Position numbers and translations under genes: made by a program
Shown here: piece by piece, positions 43,796-49,858 of the stretch
How positions within the stretch are numbered: the first letter of the stretch is position 1
Layout of the letters: the number at the start of each line of letters is the position of its first letter
The notes under the pieces: model-generated
Databases searched by the model: none
What the model saw: only the letters and a program-made list of their open reading frames with translations
Told to the model about the DNA's origin: nothing
NCBI RefSeq assembly: GCF_023558375.1
Contig: NZ_CP083761.1
Location: forward strand, 4,109,001-4,173,000
DNA: 64,000 bases
Source of the DNA: Chroococcidiopsis sp. CCMEE 29
Lineage (GTDB): Bacteria; Cyanobacteriota; Cyanobacteriia; Cyanobacteriales; Chroococcidiopsidaceae
Direction: 5' to 3'

Positions 43796-44098
43796 TTAGT
43801 AGCGTCGAGAAGACCGATTATTGTTTCCCCAGCTTCCCCCCGAGGAACTTCTCTCTTCACGGGGCTTAGCCTTGTTGACCTTCAGGTTACGACCCATCCA
43901 CTCAGCACCATCAAGAGCTTCAATGGCGGCAGCTTCTTCTGCATCTGTTTCCATTTCTACAAAACCAAAGCCTCGCATCCGACCTGTTTCCCGATCTGTA
44001 GGCAATTGAACGCTTTTAACAGCTCCATATTCTAGAAAGACTTGTTTAAGGTCATCCTGCCCAACATCAAAGGATAAATTGCCGACGTATATTGACAT
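43796..44098 (-). CDS. rbp: RNA-binding protein with RRM domain
   Basis: 100 residues. RNP2 is IYVGNL at residues 3-8 and RNP1 is RGFGFVEM near 42-49. The rest of the RRM follows (ALDGAEWMGRNLKVNKAKPR), then a short Gly/Ser/Arg/Asn tail as in the cyanobacterial Rbp proteins. These bind U-rich RNA and are often induced by cold. Pairing with rpsU downstream supports the assignment. A long 5' region (44099-44494) may hold leader RNA. Confidence 0.93.
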   Translation of the reverse strand: MSIYVGNLSFDVGQDDLKQVFLEYGAVKSVQLPTDRETGRMRGFGFVEMETDAEEAAAIEALDGAEWMGRNLKVNKAKPREERSSSGGSWGNNNRSSRRY

Positions 44099-44494
44099 AG
44101 AAAATCTCCAGAATCAAAGATGTAGAGAGTTAGATTCGGAGAGGTCTGTAATTATAGGTAAAAACAAACTGCACAACCGAATGTAATCCATTACAGACAC
44201 TCTAGCACAAGTTGAAAGATTGTGATACCCAACAAAGCCGAGCGTAATAGGTGTAGCGGTATACATTATCAACCAGATAGACTTGGCGAAAGATTTGGTG
44301 AAATTTATTTAGTTAGTTGACTTTAGTCGGAGGGAATTTGTATATTTCGTTGAGGATAAATTCAATATTTTTTTCAGGTTTCAGGTTTTTTCAGGTGTTT
44401 ATTTAGTGGATGAGTTTTTAATAAGGAATAGCAGGCACTGTAGGGTGCGTGGCTTGTAGAGTAAAGAATAGCAATTTGAGTTCAATACTGAATC
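44099..44494. promoter_or_regulatory. rbp upstream region / divergent spacer
   Basis: About 400 bp between rbp (minus) and the S4-domain gene (plus). TCTGTAAT (44145-44152) and ATTACAGA (44190-44197) form an 8-bp dyad about 50 bp before the rbp start and could lie in the rbp leader. Cyanobacterial rbp genes often have long, cold-controlled leaders. Nothing more is evident. Confidence 0.35.
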
Positions 44495-44704
44495 ATGACA
44501 ACAAGCGACCCCACAATTAAACTCGATCAGTTTTTGAAATTGATAGGAATAGTGCCGACTGGTGGTCAAGCTAAGCTAATGATTCAACAAGGTGATGTTT
44601 TGGTCAACGGCATGATTGAAACGCGACGAGGGCGGAAATTAGTATCAGGCGATCGGGTGACGGTGAGAGGACAAACTTTCGAGGTGGAGTTGAACAATTC
44701 CTAG
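44495..44704 (+). CDS. S4-domain RNA-binding protein (YaaA/YbcJ-like)
   Basis: 69 residues comprising one S4 domain: IKLDQFLKLIGIVPTGGQAK, LMIQQGDVLVNGMIETRRGR and KLVSGDRVTVRGQTFEV. This matches the small stand-alone S4 proteins (YbcJ/YaaA type) thought to bind RNA, perhaps in ribosome assembly. The fit in length is complete. It is the last ordinary gene before the mobile island. Confidence 0.9.
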   Translation: MTTSDPTIKLDQFLKLIGIVPTGGQAKLMIQQGDVLVNGMIETRRGRKLVSGDRVTVRGQTFEVELNNS

Positions 44705-44980
44705 CACTCTTTCATCACTCTGGTAAGAGAATAACAGAGTAAAGTGCTGCAAAGCCTAACCTAGTATATGGTTGAGCCAGCAGAGCCTGCCGAAACGATA
44801 AAAGTTGTGGATGATTAGCGCTGTTTCATCACTGTAGGCGGAAGAAAATAAGAAGTTGTCTTGCTTAGTAGGATTAGGAATCACAGTTCTGAAGGAATTC
44901 ATCAAAGCGATAAGTTGCGAAAAACCAAAAGATAGTTGTGGAATAAAAAAGACTTCCAACCAAGGTTTAAGTAGATTGAA

Positions 44981-46003
44981 TATAGCGATTCTCAAATAAC
45001 TCAGGTACAGTGGGAGGAAATTGCTCCGACTGAAAAGATGAAAGCATACTCTCTTGACTTTCGCCAAAAAATCATCCATGTATATGAGAACGAAAAGATT
45101 TCTCAACGTCAACTAGCTCAACGTTTCTGTGTGGCATTGAGTTTTATTCAAAAGCTACTCAAACAGTATCGGGAAACAGGAGAAATTGCAGCGAAGCCAT
45201 TTGCGGGAGGAGTCAAACTCAAACTTAACTCAGAACAACTGGTGATTCTGAGTGAATTAATTGAAGCAAATAACGATGCCACCCTCAAAGAACTAGTTCA
45301 TCTGTTCCAAGAAAAAACGGCAGTGAATCTCAGTCGCGCCACGATGGGAAGAATGACTCAAAAACTCAAGATGACAGTAAAAAAAAACACTGCATGCGGC
45401 AGAAAAAGAAAGTGAGCGAGTACTCAAGCTCAGGGGAGAATTTTGGGAAACGATCCGAGAGATTCGAGTGGAAGACTTAATCTTCATTGATGAGGCTGGG
45501 GTCAATCTCGCGATGGTGAGACTATACGCCCGTGCCTTGAAGGGAAAAAGAGCCTACGGAACTCGCCCCCAAAAACGAGGCAAAAGTGTCTCAATGGTCA
45601 GTGCCATCACCTGCCGACAAGTATTAACTTTTTTCAATGTCTTAGGAGCAATAGATGGCATCACATTTGAAGCTTTTATTGTGCGGAAGTTGGTGCCTTC
45701 GTTATGGAAGGGAGCCTGTGTAGTATTAGATAATTGCAGCATTCATAAAAGCAAAGAAGTCGAAAAAGCTATTCAAAATGCCGGAGGAAAAGTCCTTTAT
45801 TTGCCTCCCTATTCACCTGATTTTTCACCAATTGAAAATTGCTGGTCCAAGCTCAAAGGTATCTTACGGATGATTGGAGCAAGAACTTATCAAGCGTTAG
45901 ATGTGGCAATAACACAAGCATACCAACAAATCTCCGAGCCAGACCTTTACCATTGGTTTACTCACTGCTGTTACTGTACTTCATCTATTTGAGAATCGCT
46001 ATA
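44981..46003 (+). mobile_element. IS630-family insertion sequence
   Basis: An 18-bp perfect inverted repeat, TATAGCGATTCTCAAATA (44981-44998) and TATTTGAGAATCGCTATA (45986-46003), bounds the element. The outer TA at both ends fits the TA target duplication of IS630/Tc1 elements. It carries one transposase gene in two frames. It sits inside an older IS701-type transposase gene. Confidence 0.9.
45038..45992 (+). CDS. IS630-family transposase, two frames joined by a +1 shift at A9
   Basis: The first frame (45038-45415) is the helix-turn-helix part (MKAYSLDFRQKIIHVYENEK, ISQRQLAQRFCVALSFIQKL). The second, ending at 45992, is the DDE catalytic part (LIFIDEAGVNLAMVRLYARA, VLDNCSIHKSKEVEKAIQNA, LPPYSPDFSPIENCWSKLKG). 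They join at a run of nine A (about 45379-45387): a shift skipping one A gives TVKKTLHAAEKESERVLKLR, matching a continuous protein. Expression may use slippage on A9, known for this family. The catalytic acidic residues are all visible, so the element could be active. Confidence 0.85.
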
Positions 46004-46878
46004 AAACAAATGGTTGGATAATAAGACGTAAATTATTCAGGAGGGTTTTCCAACCACTGCCTGTATCCCACCACTTATAAGTAGCAAATTTAGAGGTAAT
46101 GTTGTCTAGATTTAACTCAGTAGTGCCATTACCTGCTTCTTGAGAAGGATTGAGTGCTTTTGAGTGCAGGCTAACCATCAAGTAAGCACTCATTACCAAT
46201 TCCCACCATTTCTGAATTTGCTCATAATCTGTGACTCGAAAATCTGCCCATCCCAACTCATTTTTACTTTGCTTTAAACCATACTCTACCCAATTTCGTA
46301 AGCAAGAGAGATTGTCAACTTGGTAATATTTCAAGTCTGGAATATAGGTCATGACATCTCAGGTCGAATTCTTCGGTAGTGTTTGCTTGTCTGTTGTAAT
46401 TTGCCAAAACTGAGTCGGGCGACGCTTACCAAAAATTACTTCTCGAATATATCTTTTCTGAGTAGCTCCGTCCGAGAAAACTCGCTCAAATTTTCGAGCC
46501 AGCGCCGTGGGCGGGTTTCCCGACTTGAGGCGACTGGCGTGCCATCGATTGCAGCGAACCTTTTGTTCTTTGGGCAACCAGACGGCATGATTACTCCGAA
46601 TTGCTACAGCAAAATTCAACTTCAATTCGTATAGTACATTCAAAAAATTACTACCACTCTCGCCGTATAAGCTATCCGCAAGTACTAATTGGAAACGAAA
46701 TCCTAACGCTTGCAATGCTCGAACCATTTGAGCAGCAATCTCTGGTTTACTTCGATAAATATCCCCATCTTTGAGCCGAACTTTCGGCTTATACACCTCA
46801 AATGTTAAGGGGAAACTAGTTAACCTAATTTTGAATTCTCACAGATAGCTTCAAACGCTGCTATCACCTATATGCAAG

Positions 46879-46926
46879 CTAGCTAACGCCTCGTTTACCC
46901 CGACTAAAATCATATTCTGCTTCCAT
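46879..46926 (-). pseudogene. BrnA-like antitoxin, truncated after 15 codons
   Basis: ATG at 46926, 2 bp after the BrnT-like stop, with GAGGAGGGATA upstream as Shine-Dalgarno. The frame reads MEAEYDFSRGKRGVS then TAG. The EYDFSRGKRG start is that of antitoxins paired with BrnT. The rest of the family (a ribbon-helix-helix domain with RITIRLDDD) is missing; the break coincides with the end of the IS701-type remnant. Confidence 0.6.
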
Positions 46927-46928
46927 GA

Positions 46929-47138
46929 TTATCCCTCCTCATACTGCTGTCGTTCTTGCCGAGTTGCTTTGCGGGCAGAGATAATCCGGATCTCATCGTC
47001 CCGCATCATATAGACAACCACCAAAACCCTGCCAAATGCATCGACACCGATTGTGATAAACCGTTTCTCATCAAACCGTTCATCTGGAATGGTAATTGCC
47101 AGATCGTCGGAGAAAACGGATACTGCATCGGCAACCAT
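46929..47138 (-). pseudogene. BrnT-family ribonuclease toxin, N-terminally shortened
   Basis: 69 codons (MVADAVSVFSDDLAITIPDE ... ITIGVDAFGRVLVVVYMMRD ... RIISARKATRQERQQYEEG). BrnT toxins are RNases of about 90 residues. This frame begins at the DAVxVF region; the first 20 residues (typically WDxxKxxxNxxKHG) are absent, and the frame upstream does not supply them. It is followed 2 bp later by the truncated antitoxin. Probably no longer a working toxin, consistent with loss of the antitoxin. Confidence 0.65.
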
Positions 47139-47146
47139 CTCAATTA

Positions 47147-47170
47147 TAGTATGTACAACTGTACATACTA
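47147..47170. promoter_or_regulatory. Perfect 11-bp palindrome next to a -10 box
   Basis: TAGTATGTACA-AC-TGTACATACTA is an exact inverted repeat of 11 bp with a 2-bp centre. On the minus strand it overlaps TATAAT, a perfect -10 hexamer (47143-47148), just before the BrnT-like frame. It looks like an operator for a dimeric repressor, possibly the lost antitoxin. Confidence 0.5.
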
Positions 47171-47300
47171 CCAGGAGCCAGTCTCTGTCACCTTTGTTTG
47201 CTCTGAATTACCCAAAACTGCTGTTTTATATAGCTTTGAGGGAATTTGGCTGTGACACTAACAGATAAGCTTCTTGCACAGTCCCAACCGAGGACTTGAG

Positions 47301-47388
47301 GGCTAACGTTCCGGTTGAGCGGCTGTTAGTAAGGTTTGCATCTACACCGAGAGCTTTCGGCAGTCCGCTCCGACCGGATTGTTATGCC
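47301..47388 (-). repeat. attC-like recombination site 1 (88 bp)
   Basis: Read on the minus strand it starts GGCATAACAATCCGGTCGG and ends CCGCTCAACCGGAACGTTAGCC (split here: CCGCTCAACCGG, AACGTTAGCC). The arms pair: GGCATAAC with GTTAGCC, TCCGGT with ACCGGA, GAGCGG with CCGCTC, leaving unpaired extra bases in one arm only, as in integron attC sites. GTTAGCC is the usual attC core form (GTTRRRY-like). It begins 14 bp after the phosphotransferase stop, in the right orientation for that gene's cassette. Confidence 0.72.
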
Positions 47389-47401
47389 AGTGTTGATTGG
47401 T

Positions 47402-48391
47402 TCACCTCAGAAACAGGAAGGTCTCACGATGCAAATATGGGTGCAAGTGGTTCTTGACGACATAAGGCACAGCACGAGAAAGCCAGTCTTGTTCTTGGGA
47501 GTTGGCACTGAGAAAAGCAAAGTTTTCTACTGTTGATCCTACAAAAAAAGCTTCAACAACGCTTTGATGGTTTTCTGGTAATGTCCTAACACTTGTGTAG
47601 CCCTCGAAGAAATGCCAACGCAGCGATGCTTCAATACCTCTAAGCGATTGACCAATATCGTAAAGGTAAAAACCAAAACCACAACGTGAAAAGTCAATTG
47701 GGCACACTTCTTCACCATAGAGGACGTAGTTACCTTGGTGAAGGTCAGCATGAATTACGCCCCACGTGTCGCGCGTCTGCTCAAGACTAGGCATAAATTC
47801 TTGGACTTGCATGGCAGCCTTTTGGAACACTTGGTAATCGTCTGATGAAATTGTTCCGTTTTGCACCAACACACCAAGTTGAGATGTTGCAGATTTTAGC
47901 TGCTCTACATTATGAGTGGGGCGAGAAAAGCCCAATGGCAACGACCAATCGCTTGAATGTTGGTGCAGTTGTGCCATCAGTACACCCAACTGTCGAATTT
48001 GCTGTGCTGTAGGGTCACCATCAAGATGTTCGCCTTCTACCCACCGTAACAACGAACAGGATATTGAAGACCCCAATTCTTTTCTAGTCATGCTCGTTAC
48101 CCATTCACCCAAACGATTCTGAACGGGTTGAGGCACAGTCAACTCGGTGTCTTGAGCGATCGCATTCAACCATAGCAACTCAGACTGAATGACCGATGGC
48201 TTTCTCCAAGCCTCGTGCGAACCTTCGTCAGCAATCTCGATACCCGTATGAAGGCGAAGCAAAAACTTGTCCTTTGTTGATGTTTCAACTCGAAATGTTG
48301 TGTTTTGGCTTCGTCCTAAAAACGTCAGTTGAACATTTGACAAGTTGTAATGCGTTAGGGCAGCTTGAGCAATTTCCTCATCAGTAATCAT
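47402..48391 (-). CDS. APH/choline-kinase-fold phosphotransferase (cassette-borne)
   Basis: 329 residues of the aminoglycoside phosphotransferase/HSK2 superfamily. The catalytic loop GVIHADLHQGNYVLYGEE holds the Brenner motif (HxDxxxxN), and CPIDFSRCGFGFYLYDIGQS holds the metal-binding Asp (DF). The N-lobe is GRSQNTTFRVETSTKDKFLL, with nucleotide-binding residues. Closest in style to stress- or homoserine-kinase-like members; the substrate, whether antibiotic or metabolite, cannot be told. Flanked on both sides by 88-bp attC-like sites, so it looks like an integron-type gene cassette. ATG 48391 start. Confidence 0.85.
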   Translation of the reverse strand: MITDEEIAQAALTHYNLSNVQLTFLGRSQNTTFRVETSTKDKFLLRLHTGIEIADEGSHEAWRKPSVIQSELLWLNAIAQDTELTVPQPVQNRLGEWVTSMTRKELGSSISCSLLRWVEGEHLDGDPTAQQIRQLGVLMAQLHQHSSDWSLPLGFSRPTHNVEQLKSATSQLGVLVQNGTISSDDYQVFQKAAMQVQEFMPSLEQTRDTWGVIHADLHQGNYVLYGEEVCPIDFSRCGFGFYLYDIGQSLRGIEASLRWHFFEGYTSVRTLPENHQSVVEAFFVGSTVENFAFLSANSQEQDWLSRAVPYVVKNHLHPYLHRETFLFLR

Positions 48392-48438
48392 GTCTGGTAC
48401 TGTTCACAACCTTCTACTGCGTTGCAACGGAGTGGAGC

Positions 48439-48526
48439 GGCATAACAGCTCAAACCAGCGGCAGCAGATAACCTCCAACCAACACCAGCAACTTACAACT
48501 GTCCGCTGCATTTGAATTGTTATGCC
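48439..48526 (-). repeat. attC-like recombination site 2 (88 bp)
   Basis: On the minus strand it begins GGCATAACAATTCAAATGC and ends GGTTTGAGCTGTTATGCC. Arm pairs: GGCATAACA with TGTTATGCC, TCAAA with TTTGA, CAGCGG with CCGCTG, with an extra unpaired base in one arm. The same length as site 1 and the same outer words (GGCATAACA, AGCGGAC). It follows the toxin fragment at 48544 by 17 bp, as an attC follows its cassette gene, and precedes the phosphotransferase gene start at 48391. Confidence 0.72.
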
Positions 48527-48543
48527 GCGCTATATTTTGCCAA

Positions 48544-48726
48544 TCAATTTATCGTATCTGCGTGTGTTCCAATCCAGAACCAGGAAATACCATTTTCAAC
48601 CTCAACACCCAAAGCTCGATAACTTAACCCTGCACGAACTGACCAATACTTCTTGCCCAACTTCTTGAACTGCAAGGACGGATGGGACGGATCAACTTTG
48701 AGTAACTCATAGAGCGTGTTATGCAC
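48544..48726 (-). pseudogene. RelE/ParE-type toxin fragment (C-terminal 60 residues)
   Basis: The frame from GTG 48726 reads VHNTLYELLKVDPSHPSLQF then KKLGKKYWSVRAGLSYRALG and ISWFWIGTHADTIN. This is the C-terminal two-thirds of a small RelE/ParE/HigB-like ribonuclease toxin (about 85-90 residues). The N-terminus is missing where IS5-type DNA begins (48727-48752). No antitoxin frame is found beside it. It could still be translated, but a full toxin is not encoded. Confidence 0.6.
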
Positions 48727-48751
48727 TTTTTTAGTTAGCTAAGCTGGAGCT

Positions 48752-49090
48752 ATGGAACGAAAAGCATACCCAAGTAATATTAGCGATGAACAGTGGGCAT
48801 TCGTTGCGCCGTATTTAACCTTAATGACCGAACAAGCCCCACAACGAGTTCATAGCCTCCGAGAAGTATTCAACGGGCTATGATGGATTATTCGTGCTGG
48901 AGCACCTTGGCGAATGATGCCGCATGATTTGCCGCGTTGGGAAGTAGTTTATCAACAAAGCCAGCGATGGTTCATGCGCCGGAGTGTTTGAGGCAATTGT
49001 CGATGACCTGCGAACACTGCTGCGAGTGGCAGTAGGACGAGCAGAGCAACCATCGGCAGTGATTTTTGACAGCCGGACGTTACAATCAAC
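48752..49090 (+). pseudogene. IS5-family transposase remnant
   Basis: From ATG 48752: MERKAYPSNISDEQWAFVAP ... LREVFNGL, an in-frame TGA (48881-48883), then WIIRAGAPWRMMPHDLPRWE, and a frameshift near 48980 after QRWFM that restores AGVFEAIVDDLRTLLRV and VIFDSRTLQST. The DDE-domain start FDSRTLQS marks the family. It stops where IS6-type sequence begins (49091). Non-functional. Confidence 0.8.
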
Positions 49091-49096
49091 ACCACG

Positions 49097-49453
49097 GTGG
49101 ATAAAAATGCAGCGGCTCCACAAGCCATCGAGACCTTGAAAGGTGATGAAACGTTAGAAGAGGTCACCCAGTTGCGGCAAAAGAAATACTTGAACAACAT
49201 CATTGAACAAGATCATCGACCAATTAAGCGATTAGTGAATGTAGGCATGGGATTCAAATCGTTCAACACAGCACGCCGCACATTGAGGGGGTATGAGGCG
49301 ATGAATATGATCACGAAAGGACAAATTCAAGGAGTTGAAAAAGGTGATATTTTGGCTCAAGTAGAATTCGTGTCTCAAATTTTTGGAGTGGCTGCATAAT
49401 CCAATCCTCTTAATGAGGATCGTTTGTCCTCAGAAAGTTTTTGCAACACAACC
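49097..49453 (+). pseudogene. IS6-family transposase C-terminal remnant with right end
   Basis: From 49097: VDKNAAAPQAIETLK, RQKKYLNNIIEQDHRPIKR, FNTARRTLRGYEAMNMITKG and EFVSQIFGVAA to a stop at 49399. This carries the last Asp and the Glu of the DDE triad, the C-terminal third only. The inverted repeat at the right end (GGTTGTGTTGCAAAAAC on the minus strand, 49453 inward) is kept. It is fused directly to the IS5-type remnant. Confidence 0.8.
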
Positions 49454-49858
49454 GACTTGAGAGGGTGCTTTGCACAAGCGTTGTCAGATATTAAGTGATG
49501 GCTGGCATGAGGTAGCAATTGCTTGATCTATTTTTGCCACACAACTCCTAATTATAGAGCGCGATTGATTTAACAACGCCTTTGATTTAATCAAACCAAA
49601 ATAGAGGAATTTTTAATCTAAATATAGCGAGTTCTTAACATGAATATGAGAAGTTACCCGTGGCACAACTGAGCAGCGCATCCCACTTTGGAAAAAATCC
49701 CTGGCGATTTCAAATCGCGGCTACACAAACTAAGCCCGCGCAGGCAGAGTTAGTTTGTGTAGCCTGCGGAGGCAGGCTTTGTTTTTGTAGCCTCAGACTG
49801 TAAGTCTGAGGGCGATTTGCCAAAACGGGATGCTCCCTCTTCTCTTAGGAGCAATACT
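49454..49858. repeat. Intergenic region with GGCTACACAAACTA inverted repeats
   Basis: GGCTACACAAACTA (49719-49732) and TAGTTTGTGTAGCC (49751-49764) are an exact 14-bp inverted repeat. A second hairpin, CCTCAGACT-GTA-AGTCTGAGG, is at 49791-49811. The word CGCGGCTACACAAAC recurs at 33830. The left half (49454-49680) holds nothing recognised. AGGAG at 49847-49851 is the Shine-Dalgarno sequence of the next gene. Confidence 0.55.

Larger units (their letters stand above)
44756..46838 (-). pseudogene. Decayed IS701-type transposase, split by an IS630 element
   Basis: Minus-strand fragments of one transposase. 46838-46359 reads ...FEVYKPKVRLKDGDIYRSKP to KRRPTQFWQITTDKQTLPKN, then an in-frame TGA (46359-46361). 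The frame continues at 46358 through MTYIPDLKYYQVDNLSCLRN and VEYGLKQSKNELGWADFRVT to LRLIIQPFV, where the IS630 element intervenes. The rest (FNLLKPWLEVFFIPQLSFGF to a stop at 44756) lies left of 44981. The N-terminal third is missing; a stop in frame marks the break at 46839. It is thus inactive three ways: truncation, nonsense codon and insertion. Confidence 0.8.

Noticed and set aside
44756-45112. 118-codon minus-strand frame across the left IS630 end
   Set aside because: It is a chimera of IS630 DNA read backwards and the IS701 transposase C-terminus; not a gene in itself.
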